A stretch of 64,000 nt of DNA from Armatimonadota bacterium (GCA_018268315.1 JAFDWU010000001.1:287280-351279); one strand, 5' to 3'; positions 9,099-18,131 are shown, counted from the first letter of the stretch. The notes: a model not told the origin generated them from the sequence alone. Made by a program: numbers and translations.

Positions 9099-10322
9099 TT
9101 ATGCTCTCCAGCGGATAATGCTCCGCAGCGGACGCAGACGATACCTTTTTGTACGCCGCCTCCATACGCTTACGCCTGCGAAACTGACTAACCCAAGGCC
9201 ACTTGCCTTCAAAATGACAGCGCTTCCCCCAAACGGAGGGATCGCCTTTACCGTGGCAGCCGCCACTAGGGGCCGGGTCACCTTGAAGCCATCCGCATCG
9301 GTGAGCACAACCTCGCCAACCTGTGCGCCCTCCGGTATTGGAGCTTTCAGATTGGGCTCCAGATGAATTTCTTTCGTGAAGGCCGGACCGGTGGCAACCT
9401 GGGTAATGCCGTGGGCGTTTTCGTACGTGAGCGGCGTTTCGCCGTTCGCGACCTTGGTCTCACCGAATTTGGTTTTATCCTCTAAAAGGGTCTGATTTCC
9501 GTAATGAGCGAACGACCAGTTTAGTAGCTCTTCGTGATCCTGCTGCCAGTGAGCTGAATCAAGCACTACCGTGATGACTCGGAAATCGTTGCGTGTGGCA
9601 CTTCCCACATAGCAGTGGCCAGCTGCCACCGTGTAGCCGGTCTTGATGCCATCCGCAGTCTGGTCCTTCTTCAGCCACTTATTCCGGTTCACCATCAAGG
9701 TGTCCTTGGTGTTGATATCGCGGGCGACTTTGTACCTTTGGGTGCGCACCACCTCGCGGAAGAGCGGATATTTCATTGCCTCGCGGGCGATGAGGGCCAG
9801 ATCGTGGGCTGAGGTTGTGTGAAGGGGATCGGTGAGGCCGTTGGGATTGTGGAAATTGGTGTTCGTGCAGCCAATTTGCTTGGCGCGGTTATTCATCATC
9901 GTCGCGAACTTCGGCGTTGAGCCTGCAACCTCTAGTCCAACAAGGACCGCCGCATCGTTGGCGCTTCGCAGCATCAGCGCGTAAAGAAGATCGACCATCT
10001 TGATCTTTTCGCCCGGCTGGAGATGCATGCTGGATTCGGGGATGTCCTTTGGAAAGTCCTTCGGCACCTGGATGACCTGATTCGCTCCAATCGACTCGAT
10101 GAAGAGCAGGGCGGTCATGATCTTTGTGGTGCTGGCGGGAAACCGAGCTGTGTCGGCGTCCTTTTGCCAGAGGATCTTGCCGGAGCGATCATCGATGGCG
10201 ATTGCGCTCTTCGCGGAAACGTTTGGCTGGTCGGCGATTTTGGCCGTCGGCGCATCGCTGGCAAGCAGGACTGCCGACGGGGTGGAGAGCAGAAGCAGAA
10301 TTAGGGCGCGCCTACAAGACAT
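9099..10322 (-). CDS. dacF: D-alanyl-D-alanine carboxypeptidase (DacF/PBP5 type)
   Basis: Periplasmic penicillin-binding protein that trims the terminal D-Ala of peptidoglycan pentapeptides. Signal peptide at residues 1-21. The three active-site motifs are present: S64-T-T-K67, S120-A-N122 and K227-T-G229. A C-terminal beta domain follows, then a hydrophobic segment (SAVILKASGLGLVSFAGV) and an Arg-rich tail, suggesting a C-terminal membrane anchor rather than the usual amphipathic helix. Its start overlaps scpB by 11 bp and its stop abuts the rluB start. Confidence 0.9.
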   Translation of the reverse strand: MSCRRALILLLLSTPSAVLLASDAPTAKIADQPNVSAKSAIAIDDRSGKILWQKDADTARFPASTTKIMTALLFIESIGANQVIQVPKDFPKDIPESSMHLQPGEKIKMVDLLYALMLRSANDAAVLVGLEVAGSTPKFATMMNNRAKQIGCTNTNFHNPNGLTDPLHTTSAHDLALIAREAMKYPLFREVVRTQRYKVARDINTKDTLMVNRNKWLKKDQTADGIKTGYTVAAGHCYVGSATRNDFRVITVVLDSAHWQQDHEELLNWSFAHYGNQTLLEDKTKFGETKVANGETPLTYENAHGITQVATGPAFTKEIHLEPNLKAPIPEGAQVGEVVLTDADGFKVTRPLVAAATVKAIPPFGGSAVILKASGLGLVSFAGVSVWRRRTKRYRLRPLRSIIRWRA

Positions 10323-10842
10323 TGAACTTCCCCAAGTCCGCCTTGCCGTCCTCGGTTAGCGGCGGAAGCTGCTCGAGCGAATTCAGCTTGAACTGATGAA
10401 GAAAGCGATCCGTGGTGCCGTAAAGCAAGGGGCGGCCGGGGGTCATTTTGCGCCCCACCTCTTCGATAAGCTGCCGCTCGACCAGCAGCCGAAGGCCGTA
10501 ATCGCTCTGCACACCACGAATAGTATCCACTTCTGCGAGGGTAACGGGTTGCTTATACGCGACAATTGCAAGCACTTCAAGCTGGCTTCGGCTTAGACGC
10601 TGGGGTCTTGGCTTGAGAAAACGGGCAACCGAATCGGCATATTCGGGCTTGGTGCTGAGCTGATATCCACCGCCGATTTGAACGAGCTGCAAGCCACCTT
10701 TTGCTTCTAATCTTGCTTCCAGCACCTCTAGTCCTTGAGCGATCTGGCCCTCGGAGTAGTTCAGCGCGGCAGCGAGAATTTCCAGTGAAGCCGGGGCATC
10801 GGCGGCGAAAAGAACGGCTTCGAGTTCATCCGCCAAATTCAC
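10312..10842 (-). CDS. scpB: Segregation and condensation protein B
   Basis: Winged-helix kleisin-interacting partner in the SMC-ScpAB condensin. The family motifs are ELEAVLFAADAPASLEILA at the N-terminus, RLSRSQLEVLAIVAYKQPVT in the middle, and the signature IRGVQSDYGLRLLVERQLI. It has 176 residues, normal length. It overlaps the scpA stop by 4 bp and the dac start by 11 bp, so this is a tightly coupled operon. Confidence 0.94.
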   Translation of the reverse strand: MNLADELEAVLFAADAPASLEILAAALNYSEGQIAQGLEVLEARLEAKGGLQLVQIGGGYQLSTKPEYADSVARFLKPRPQRLSRSQLEVLAIVAYKQPVTLAEVDTIRGVQSDYGLRLLVERQLIEEVGRKMTPGRPLLYGTTDRFLHQFKLNSLEQLPPLTEDGKADLGKFNVL

Positions 10843-11591
10843 GCCGCAGCCCTCGCAAAGTGGACGTTGCCGTCATCCAAGCGAAGTCGGGCGGAACCGA
10901 GACGAATGAGTTCAAGGATAGCGAGGAACCAGTAGACCGCGTCCTCACGGGTGAACGGGGCGGGAATGATCTGCTCCAGGGAGCGGTATTCGTGGCTGAT
11001 TGCGTCCAGGACCGATTTCATCATCGAGGCAAGCGAGCGTCGCGCGCGGTGGACGGTCTCGAATGGGCTCGGCTCCGCGCGGCCGAGGATGGCGGCGAAT
11101 GCGGCGGCTAGGTGATCGATTTCGTGGTTGATGATTTCGGGCGGGATGCTGGGGAACGCGCCTTCGGGTCGGAAGAATAGCTTGAGGCGCTCCGCCTCGA
11201 ATTCTGTGAGGGCGGCGATGGCGAATTGGTAGTCGCCGATGCAGCCTTCGCCGAGGGCAGCGCCTTCTTCGACTTCAATCGGCTCTTCTTCCGGAGCGGG
11301 AAGCATGGCCCACGCTTTGCGCTCGATGAGATAGGCAAGAGCCACCAGTGCGGCGGCGGATTCGTCAAGGTTTGACCTATCAGAGCTTAACAAATACAGA
11401 AAATAGGATTCGCAGACTGGGGCGAGGGGGATATCCAGCAGATTCACACGGCGATCTCGAACGAACTCAAAAAGGAGCGCAAGGGGGCCCGAAAAGGTGT
11501 CCGACTCGACCTGGATCGGGGGCGGAGCAACCACTCCTAAAGCGGTCACACAAGGTGGAGAAACACTGAACTTGGCTAACTCGTTGCGCAT
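10839..11591 (-). CDS. scpA: Segregation and condensation protein A (kleisin)
   Basis: Kleisin that bridges the SMC ATPase heads. The N-terminal signature is FSGPLALLFEFVRDRRVNLLDIPLA (family FxGPLDLLLxLIxxxxxDIxxI). The centre is acidic and the C-terminal part forms a winged helix (TREDAVYWFLAILELIRLG). It has 250 residues. The first 25 precede the core and may be an extension; a later start is possible, though none has a good ribosome-binding site. First gene of the operon, with tRNA-Cys just upstream on the same strand. Confidence 0.92.
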   Translation of the reverse strand: MRNELAKFSVSPPCVTALGVVAPPPIQVESDTFSGPLALLFEFVRDRRVNLLDIPLAPVCESYFLYLLSSDRSNLDESAAALVALAYLIERKAWAMLPAPEEEPIEVEEGAALGEGCIGDYQFAIAALTEFEAERLKLFFRPEGAFPSIPPEIINHEIDHLAAAFAAILGRAEPSPFETVHRARRSLASMMKSVLDAISHEYRSLEQIIPAPFTREDAVYWFLAILELIRLGSARLRLDDGNVHFARAAA

Positions 11592-11611
11592 GCGGCAATG
11601 CTAGAGACGCC

Positions 11612-11687
11612 TGGAGGCGTCGAGCGGATTCGAACCGCTGAATAAGGGTTTTGCAGACCCTCCCCTTAACCACTTGGGTACGACGCC
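11612..11687 (-). tRNA. tRNA-Cys (GCA)
   Basis: Full cloverleaf on the minus strand. The acceptor stem is GGCGUCG (11687-11681) with CGACGCC (11622-11616). The D-arm is CCC/GGG, the anticodon stem AGGGU/ACCCU has loop CUGCAAA (anticodon GCA), and the T-arm is AGCGG-UUCGAAU-CCGCU. The discriminator U is followed by an encoded CCA (11614-11612). Confidence 0.97.
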
Positions 11688-11718
11688 TCGTGAGATGAAC
11701 AATTCTACCGTAAGTCGG

Positions 11719-12084
11719 TTATGGCTTAGGAGCCCTTAGCGGACAGCTTCGCTTGCCAAAGAATCGGTAACGGGTTTTTGCGACCACCCAGTAGCCTGCC
11801 ATGAAGAACCAATGAATGATGGGAATGCGGCTGACGAGACCAGCGAGCCGCACGTGAGCAGGCGCAAGCGTGGTTAGCTTGGCCCAGGCGTTCACGCCCT
11901 CGTAGCGCTTGCCATCGGCATCAAGGATCATGGCGTAGGGCGCTCGCCCCTGCATTTCCTCAAGCCACTGAAGCGGCATGGTTTCTAGAGGCTGGCCGCT
12001 CTTCTCGGCCCACTTCTCAACGGAGCTTTTCGCGCCATAGCAAAGATTGCAAACCCCATCGTAGTACAGCTTCCATGGCTCCAT
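11719..12084 (-). CDS. DCC-family (DUF393) thiol-disulfide oxidoreductase-like protein
   Basis: Small protein of the DUF393 family, named for its DxxCxxC motif, seen here near the N-terminus as YYDGVCNLCYGA (residues 8-19). The family is thioredoxin-like and its cysteine pair is thought to be redox active; its physiological partner is unknown. A hydrophobic stretch near residues 84-100 (LVSRIPIIHWFFMAGYWVV) is normal for the family. The gene starts 2 bp after the stop of the glycosyltransferase gene, so the two are probably cotranscribed. Confidence 0.82.
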   Translation of the reverse strand: MEPWKLYYDGVCNLCYGAKSSVEKWAEKSGQPLETMPLQWLEEMQGRAPYAMILDADGKRYEGVNAWAKLTTLAPAHVRLAGLVSRIPIIHWFFMAGYWVVAKTRYRFFGKRSCPLRAPKP

Positions 12085-12086
12085 CC

Positions 12087-13187
12087 CTATTTCCTTCTAC
12101 GTTGCAGGGCGCTTTGATAGACTGCGACCAGGGAATCGACCATCTTGGTGAGGCTGAAGCATTCCATCGCGACCTCGCGACCGCGCTCGCCCATCTTGGT
12201 TGCAAGCTCTGGGTTCTTTCGGAGCTTGATGATGGCGGCGGCGATGCTGCTTGGCTCAAGGGTTGTGAGGATGCCGGTGTCGCCGTCGATGACCGCCTCG
12301 GGCAGGCCGCCGACGTTGTTGGCGACCACCGGCTTGGCGCGGGACATGGATTCGATCGCTACGAGAGGCATGGCCTCGATGTGGGAGGGCATGACGCTGA
12401 TGTCGATGGCGTCGAGCAGGTGGGGCACGTCGTCGCGGGGGCCGGTGATGATGACGCTCTCTTCCAACGCGTGCTGCTTAATTGCTACCTGGAGGCTGTC
12501 TTCGAAGCCCGGCTGAATGCGGCCAATGAGCAGGAGCTTTGTTTTCGGGCACGCATTGAGGATTTCCGGCATAGCGGCAAGCATTTCGAGGTGGCCTTTC
12601 TCGACGGAGACCCTGCCGACTAGCCCAATGAGCGGTGTGCCTGGCGCAATCTTGAATTCCTCGAGAACGCTTTCCTTCGGAGTCTTCGGGACCTCGAACA
12701 TGCTGGTGCCGTTGTGAACGACGGTGATGAGGCGTTCATCCAGGCCGGCTTTGGCTACAAAGCTCTTGATGAAGTTGGACACCGCAACCAACGTTCCACG
12801 TTGCGATGTGGCGATCTTGCGATAGATCACGTCGTCGGTCGCCACATGCACGGTAGCGATGATTGGGGTTCGGGTGAGAGAGCTCACGGCGAAGCCAAGA
12901 TAGGAAGCGCGCGTCAGGTGGGTGTGGATCACCGAGTTTGGCTTGCGAGCACGCTGGGCCAGGAACGCGGCGGTGGAGAACCACTTCTTGCCGCGCATGC
13001 CCCGCACGTGAGTGGGAATATTCGCGCTGCGCAGAAGGTCAGGGAGCCAGCCTTCGACGGGGACAACAACTTCGACCTCGATGCCCCGGTGCTGAAGTTC
13101 CACCGCCAGGCAGTAGATATGCTTTTCAGCGCCGGACATTACAGAACTCGAGATTACGAGAAGTACATGCAAGGGCGCAGGTTCCAA
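12087..13187 (-). CDS. Family 4 glycosyltransferase
   Basis: GT-B fold retaining glycosyltransferase. N-terminal Rossmann domain with SSSVMSGAEKHIYCLAVEL. The C-terminal nucleotide-sugar domain has LIGLVGRVSVEKGH and the E-x7-E motif (EAMPLVAIE), followed by GGLPEAVIDG. It has 366 residues. The donor and acceptor cannot be read from sequence; extracellular polysaccharide or lipid glycosylation is likely. The start is a TTG at 13187 without a Shine-Dalgarno sequence, but TACATT lies 8 nt upstream, consistent with a leaderless mRNA. It is divergent from the MFS gene. Confidence 0.85.
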   Translation of the reverse strand: MEPAPLHVLLVISSSVMSGAEKHIYCLAVELQHRGIEVEVVVPVEGWLPDLLRSANIPTHVRGMRGKKWFSTAAFLAQRARKPNSVIHTHLTRASYLGFAVSSLTRTPIIATVHVATDDVIYRKIATSQRGTLVAVSNFIKSFVAKAGLDERLITVVHNGTSMFEVPKTPKESVLEEFKIAPGTPLIGLVGRVSVEKGHLEMLAAMPEILNACPKTKLLLIGRIQPGFEDSLQVAIKQHALEESVIITGPRDDVPHLLDAIDISVMPSHIEAMPLVAIESMSRAKPVVANNVGGLPEAVIDGDTGILTTLEPSSIAAAIIKLRKNPELATKMGERGREVAMECFSLTKMVDSLVAVYQSALQRRRK

Positions 13188-13230
13188 CTACCGGAAATGT
13201 ACCCCAGGGGTGCGGCATACTGAGAGTTGC

Positions 13231-14427
13231 ATGAGGGCGCTCCGACATCGCGACTTCCTACTTCTTTGGACAGGCGCTCTTGCATCTTTCATTGGCAGTT
13301 GGATTCAGACTGTCGCCCAGGGATATCTCGTGTACCAGATGACGGGCAGCGAGCGACTGCTTGCTGAGGTCACCTTTGCGGGTTCATTGCCGGTTACCAT
13401 TCTTGGTCCGTTTGCCGGATCGCTCACGGACTTGGTGAACAAGCGCCTGCTTCTGAACCTTGCCCAGGCGATTTTTGCGATTGGGGCGCTCTTCCTGGCG
13501 GCAGCAACCTACTACCACTTCGTGCAGTATTGGCACATCGTGGTCACCGCGCTGGTTTTGGGCGTGGTGAGCTGTTTCGAGGTCCCCACCAGGCAATCGA
13601 TCGTGAGCCGGGTGGTGCCGCCTGAAGACTTGGCGGGCGCGATACCGATTAATGCCGCGGCGTTCAATGTTGCACGCCTGATTGGGCCAGCGATTGGCGG
13701 AAAGCTGCTTCAATATTTCGGTCCGGAGACGTGCTACTTCATCAACGGCATTTCCTTCTTCGCCTTGATCTTTGCCGCGCTTGCCATTAAGGCAGACCTT
13801 TCGGCAAGCAAGAAGGAGCCGCAGCCGATTAAGGATCTGCTGGTTGAGGGAATGCTTTACACGTTTCGGAACACGGCGCTCAAGACACTTTTCATCCTTG
13901 AGTGCACCATCTCCGCCTTTGGCCTCTTCTACATCGCGCTAATGCCTGCGTTGGCCAAGAAGGTTCTGCACTTGGACAAGGCGGGCCTGGGCAACTGTTA
14001 CTCAGCGGTTGGTGTCGGGTCCGTCACTTCCCTGCTGCTGCTTAGTTGGCTCTCGGTGAGGCCGATCAAGGCGATGCTGCTGAGGGGCGCAATGTCCGTT
14101 CTTGGGCTGAGCCTGCTGGCTCTCAGCTTTGTGGAGTCACCATGGGTTGCTTATGTTATATTCGCCACCCTTGGGTTCGGCGCAGTGGCCCAATTCAACA
14201 TCACGAATATGGCTTTTCAGACCCTGGCGCCCGACCGCCTGCGGGGCAGGGCGATTGCCATGCACATGTGGGCTCTTAGCGGGGTTGCCCCGTTCGGAAC
14301 CCTGGCAATGGGCTATCTGGCCGAGATGACCTCGATTCAGCTAACTTTGAGGTTGGGCTCCATCATCGTTCTTGCTGGAGCCCTTTATGCAATTGCGTTT
14401 CCGAAGACGCTGCGTGAGCTTCGTTAG
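13231..14427 (+). CDS. MFS transporter (DHA3/EntS-like exporter)
   Basis: Membrane protein of about 12 helices and 398 residues. It opens with LRHRDFLLLWTGALASFIGSW, the beginning typical of EntS-like exporters (Pfam MFS_3). FEVPTRQSIVSRVVPPEDL in the first half and RLRGRAIAMHMWALSG in the second half are shared with that group. The substrate is unknown; siderophore or drug export is common in the family. I use the ATG at 13231; a GTG at 13210 is in frame, but CATACT 9 nt before the ATG suggests a leaderless start. Its stop overlaps the converging gene by 4 bp. Confidence 0.85.
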   Translation: MRALRHRDFLLLWTGALASFIGSWIQTVAQGYLVYQMTGSERLLAEVTFAGSLPVTILGPFAGSLTDLVNKRLLLNLAQAIFAIGALFLAAATYYHFVQYWHIVVTALVLGVVSCFEVPTRQSIVSRVVPPEDLAGAIPINAAAFNVARLIGPAIGGKLLQYFGPETCYFINGISFFALIFAALAIKADLSASKKEPQPIKDLLVEGMLYTFRNTALKTLFILECTISAFGLFYIALMPALAKKVLHLDKAGLGNCYSAVGVGSVTSLLLLSWLSVRPIKAMLLRGAMSVLGLSLLALSFVESPWVAYVIFATLGFGAVAQFNITNMAFQTLAPDRLRGRAIAMHMWALSGVAPFGTLAMGYLAEMTSIQLTLRLGSIIVLAGALYAIAFPKTLRELR

Positions 14428-15908
14428 TACGGCCGGTAAGGGCTTGTACTGTAACCCGAGATCACGTAGCGACCATCATCGTAGGTCATCCGAATTTCGT
14501 GATAGATTGACTGCTGCCGACCCCACGGATCAGTGGTGTCATGGCAAGCCACGATCTTCACATCGTTTCGGTAGGTGTTGACCTCGAGAATCCGGAACTG
14601 ATTTGTGTCCACAGATCGAACGCAGTCAGCGACGAGATCATAGAAATCGTCCGGTCCTAACGAGTAGCTGTAGCGGCCGTCGTCATAGATCGCAACGTCC
14701 TGATTCGAGATGAGTTCGTCGAGATCGCGCATGTTGCCGGTCTCAAAGACCCTGCGCAGGTCTTCGAGTGAGTGGTCGAGAGCCCTCGACCGGCGGTACG
14801 AGAGATCACCGTAGCCCGATCGATACTGATAGGTCGACCATGGCTCATCCCAAGAATACGGGCTGCTGACGATAATGATTCGCGTGATAGTGATGTACGG
14901 CGGAAGCTGGTAGTAGCAATACCATGGCGAAGGTCGGCAACGATCCGTTGGATAGAACACGTAGTGCGGATAGATAAACCGCTGATCTCGCCAGTGGTTA
15001 TCGTGCTGCACGTATCCAACTCGGAAGTTTCCGAACAGGATTGAGCCAGCCGTGGGGTTCGTGCCGTAATCCCAAGGTTCGTTTCGGAACCGCTTGAAGT
15101 CCGACGATCGTGGAACGGTCTGGATGATGTGCGGTGGCTGTGCAACCCTATCCTTGCTCGTTCCGTGGTTACCGTCGTAGCGATTCACGCCACTTCGCGG
15201 GGTTACGCGGTCGGCGCGCGGCGTTCGATCACGGGCAGTATTGTCGCGCTGATCTCGGTCCTTGTTCCGCTGATCCGAACTCTTGTCCTGCCAGGCGTTC
15301 ATGCCGTCGTATCGGTTGCTGTTGCGATCCTGGCCATTCGTTGAATAGCGGATGCTATTTCTGTCGCGATTCTGCTGCTCACGCTGGCTGAAAAGATCCG
15401 AATCCTGGCGGCCGGAATTGCCGTTGCGGGCGCCATTCTGGAACCGGTCACGGTTCTGCTGTTCACGCAGGCTGTACAAGTCTCGATCTTGGCTAGCTGA
15501 GGGGCCGCTGTTGCGGGCATTGTCGCGAGTTATATGGTGCTCCCGATCGAATTCACGCTGGCTGAACTGTTGTTGGTTATGGCTGGAAGAGAGATCGCTC
15601 CTGCGGGAGCCAGTAAAGTCTCGGTTCGTCTCGCGTTGACTGCGTTGAAAGTCGGGCCGTGGGGCGGCTCGGTCATCTCGGCTGGCGCGTCCGCTTCGAT
15701 TGGCGCTCCCGTTGCTTTCTGAACTTCGTCCACTGGTTTGGCCCGAGCGGCGGTCCGAAGTCTGTCGGGAAGCGTTATCGCTCCTGCGTTCTGACTTAGA
15801 TTTGTCCGCGTCGCGATTTTGCGACGACTGGTCGTCGGTATGGGCAATGGACGTCAACGGGAAGCAAACTAATGAAAGCGCAAGTATAAGTCCTAAATTC
15901 TGCTTCAT
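14424..15908 (-). CDS. Secreted Arg/Asn/Gln/Asp/Ser-rich low-complexity protein with C-terminal NTF2-like domain
   Basis: No family recognised with confidence. A clear signal peptide (residues 1-22, cleaved after SIA) leads into about 240 residues of Arg, Asp, Ser, Asn and Gln, with an imperfect duplication (DLYSLREQQNRDR and DLFSQREQQNRDR). A Tyr/Pro-rich stretch follows (PSPWYCYYQLPPYI), then about 115 residues of ordinary sequence (VFETGNMRDLDELI...) that resembles an NTF2/SnoaL-type fold; that last point is an inference. The N-terminal half is probably disordered and strongly charged. A structural or nucleic-acid-binding role outside the inner membrane is possible but unproven. Confidence 0.7.
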   Translation of the reverse strand: MKQNLGLILALSLVCFPLTSIAHTDDQSSQNRDADKSKSERRSDNASRQTSDRRSGQTSGRSSESNGSANRSGRASRDDRAAPRPDFQRSQRETNRDFTGSRRSDLSSSHNQQQFSQREFDREHHITRDNARNSGPSASQDRDLYSLREQQNRDRFQNGARNGNSGRQDSDLFSQREQQNRDRNSIRYSTNGQDRNSNRYDGMNAWQDKSSDQRNKDRDQRDNTARDRTPRADRVTPRSGVNRYDGNHGTSKDRVAQPPHIIQTVPRSSDFKRFRNEPWDYGTNPTAGSILFGNFRVGYVQHDNHWRDQRFIYPHYVFYPTDRCRPSPWYCYYQLPPYITITRIIIVSSPYSWDEPWSTYQYRSGYGDLSYRRSRALDHSLEDLRRVFETGNMRDLDELISNQDVAIYDDGRYSYSLGPDDFYDLVADCVRSVDTNQFRILEVNTYRNDVKIVACHDTTDPWGRQQSIYHEIRMTYDDGRYVISGYSTSPYRPY

Positions 15909-16011
15909 GTTAACCTCTTCACCTGCTTAGACGACAGCTTCGATGGCGCGTTTCAATCGATGGGTATGTCAAGGCAAAGCGTAGGTCTTTTTGGGCATCA
16001 TTAAGGACTAC

Positions 16012-17025
16012 ATGAGTACACGAAGAATTGGCGTCATCCCAGGCGATGGCATTGGACCGGAAATTATGGACGCGACGCTGTCCATCCTCGAAGCCGTGGA
16101 TTTCCACGCCGAATGGGTGTACTTGGAGGCTGGTCTCACCGCGATTGAGAAGGGCCTGCCGGCGGTGCCTCAGGAAACCATCGACGCGATTCGTGAAATC
16201 GGCGTTGCGATTAAGGGGCCAACCACCACACCGGTTGGCGGCGGCCATTCCAGCGCGAACGTAACTCTTCGCAAAGCGCTCGACCTCTATGCAAACGTTC
16301 GCCCCGCCCGAACGATTCCTGGCGTGAGGGGACCGTTCTCGAACCACAAGATCGACATCATCATCGTTCGAGAGAATACGGAAGACCTTTATATGGGGAT
16401 TGAGATGCAGCCCCATCCGGATGTTGCTCAGGCGATCAAGGTGATTACCCGCCCGGGAAGCCGAAGGCTATGCAAGTATGCCTTCGAGATGGCGCGCGAA
16501 CAGAACCGCAAGAAAGTCACGGTGGTTCACAAGGCGAACATCATGAAGCTGACGGACGGCATGTTCCTAGACGAGTTTCGCAAGATGGCGAAGGAGTATC
16601 CGGACATCAAGGCGAGCGAAATCATCGTGGACAACTGCTGCATGCAGCTCGTTACGAATCCGGAGCAGTTTGACGTGCTTGTGACCGAGAACCTGTACGG
16701 CGACATCGTGAGCGATCTCTGCGCAGGCTTGGTTGGCGGTCTTGGACTTGCTCCCGGGGCAAACATTGGAGAGCACACGGCGGTGTTTGAGGCAGTTCAC
16801 GGATCCGCGCCGGATATTGCCGGCCTGGGCGTTGCGAACCCGACCGCGCTGCTGATGTCTGCCACGATGATGCTTCGGCACCTTGGCGAGCATGAGAAGG
16901 CGGACGCGATCGTGAACTCGGTTATTCGAGTCTGCGCGGATGGCAAGTGGCTGACAGTTGATCTGGGGGGTAAAGCGAGTACTCACGAGTACAAAGTTGA
17001 AGTTATCCACCACGCTAAAGCGTAA
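16012..17025 (+). CDS. icd: NAD-dependent isocitrate dehydrogenase (isocitrate/isopropylmalate dehydrogenase family)
   Basis: Beta-decarboxylating dehydrogenase. It contains GDGIGPEI near the N-terminus, the substrate-specificity motif SSANVTLRKAL (S-x-N-x-x-LR, the isocitrate type rather than the isopropylmalate type), ENTEDLYMG with the catalytic Tyr, KANIMKLTDG with the catalytic Lys, and the metal-binding aspartates (ENLYGDIVSD). HGSAPDIAG with Asp-Ile favours NAD over NADP. The ATG at 16012 follows AAGGA and gives 337 residues, close to the NAD-type IDH length. Homoisocitrate dehydrogenase cannot be fully excluded. Confidence 0.85.
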   Translation: MSTRRIGVIPGDGIGPEIMDATLSILEAVDFHAEWVYLEAGLTAIEKGLPAVPQETIDAIREIGVAIKGPTTTPVGGGHSSANVTLRKALDLYANVRPARTIPGVRGPFSNHKIDIIIVRENTEDLYMGIEMQPHPDVAQAIKVITRPGSRRLCKYAFEMAREQNRKKVTVVHKANIMKLTDGMFLDEFRKMAKEYPDIKASEIIVDNCCMQLVTNPEQFDVLVTENLYGDIVSDLCAGLVGGLGLAPGANIGEHTAVFEAVHGSAPDIAGLGVANPTALLMSATMMLRHLGEHEKADAIVNSVIRVCADGKWLTVDLGGKASTHEYKVEVIHHAKA

Positions 17026-17033
17026 GGATGAGT

Positions 17034-17315
17034 ATGAAAACGGGCATCCGCGACGACGCAACGAAACGGCTGAGCCGAATTGCCGGGCAGGTCGCGGGCC
17101 TGCAGCGCATGGTTGAGGAAGATCGCTACTGTGTGGACATCCTCACCCAGATTTCCGCGCTACGCGGATCGCTTGATCAGCTTGGGCTGATTATGCTTAG
17201 CACTCACCTTGAGAGCTGTGTATACGGCCATGATGGGGATACTCAGTGCGCCAATATGACGGCGGAAGAGCGGCTTAACGAGATCAGGGTCACCCTGAAT
17301 CGCTTCCTCAAGTAG
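17034..17315 (+). CDS. csoR: CsoR/RcnR-family metal-sensing transcriptional repressor
   Basis: All-helical DNA-binding repressor. The start at ATG 17034 has AGGA 5 nt upstream; an ATG at 17028 is too close to that site. The product has 93 residues. The ligand set Cys33, His58, Cys62 has the same 25- and 4-residue spacings as the Cu(I) site of CsoR, and the basic motif KRLSRIAGQVAGLQRM is typical. It follows icd closely. No copper ATPase or chaperone gene is nearby, so the target genes are elsewhere. Cu(I) is the likeliest metal; a persulfide-sensing paralogue is an alternative. Confidence 0.87.
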   Translation: MKTGIRDDATKRLSRIAGQVAGLQRMVEEDRYCVDILTQISALRGSLDQLGLIMLSTHLESCVYGHDGDTQCANMTAEERLNEIRVTLNRFLK

Positions 17316-18126
17316 CGCTGTAAGCCTTCGGCTGGCGGGTCGAGAACGTGTTGGTTTCGTATTCGCCGGGAATCACAACTCTCGTCTTCTGCCTGGCTTC
17401 GCTTAGATCAAGATCGGCTTCCAGCACCTCAACGCCTTTCCCGCCTTCCGCGAGAATTTTCATGTCGGGATCAACGATCATGCTGTGACCGATGAAGGTC
17501 GTGCCATGCTCGGTTCCGACTCGGTTACATGCGGCCATGAAAACGCGATTCTCAGCCGCACGCACGGGCATGAAGTGAACGGGCGTCAATTCTGCGCCCT
17601 CGGGCCAGTTCGTGGGAAGGACGATAAGGTCCGCACCCTTCAACGCAAGGGTTCGGGCAGCTTCGGGCACACGCAAATCAAAGCAGATGATAATGCCGAT
17701 TTTGCCAAATGGGGTGTCGAAGACTTCCAGCTCCTCCCCCGGGGTCGCAAAGCGATCCACGCCAAGGACGGGAAGATGCATCTTGCGATAGGTGCGGGGC
17801 TTTTCACCGGGGGCGAAGAGGGTTGCGGAGTTGTAGATGTGCTTGGAAGCGGGGTCCTCTTCGATGTAGCCAAGGATGAGGTGGACGGCGTACTTCTCGG
17901 CGAGGGCTTGCCCCTCTTCGAGCATTTCCGCTCTCAGCGCGCCTTTAAGAGCCAGATTCCTGGCATCTTGCTCATTGCCGACTACGTAGCCGGTCAGGAA
18001 CGCTTCGGGGGTGATCACGAGATCGACGCCTTTCACGCATGCCTCAGCGAGCGCGCCGCGAACTGCCTGCAAGTTGGCGGCAGGGTCACCGAAGTGGACG
18101 TCGAATTGAAGACAAGATACTTTCAT
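17308..18126 (-). CDS. Carbon-nitrogen hydrolase (nitrilase superfamily)
   Basis: Nitrilase-fold amidase with the catalytic triad Glu41 (ITPEAF), Lys115 (YRKMHLP) and Cys148 (IIICFDLR). Its 272 residues match the single-domain amidase branches (omega-amidase, N-carbamoylputrescine amidase, NIT-like). RxxPE after the Cys and NRVGTEHG in the C-terminal part are usual. The exact substrate cannot be assigned. The gene starts 5 bp after accB and is likely cotranscribed with it. Its end overlaps the converging csoR gene by 8 bp. Confidence 0.85.
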   Translation of the reverse strand: MKVSCLQFDVHFGDPAANLQAVRGALAEACVKGVDLVITPEAFLTGYVVGNEQDARNLALKGALRAEMLEEGQALAEKYAVHLILGYIEEDPASKHIYNSATLFAPGEKPRTYRKMHLPVLGVDRFATPGEELEVFDTPFGKIGIIICFDLRVPEAARTLALKGADLIVLPTNWPEGAELTPVHFMPVRAAENRVFMAACNRVGTEHGTTFIGHSMIVDPDMKILAEGGKGVEVLEADLDLSEARQKTRVVIPGEYETNTFSTRQPKAYSAT

Positions 18127-18131
18127 TCGCT

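Noticed and set aside
15129-15850. Several long plus-strand open frames opposite the low-complexity secreted protein gene.
   Set aside because: They arise from the biased composition of the coding strand, have no ribosome-binding sites and encode no recognisable proteins.
17028-18126. Copper resistance cluster suggested by the CsoR gene.
   Set aside because: The neighbours are icd, a nitrilase and accB; no copper ATPase, chaperone or oxidase gene is present in the window.
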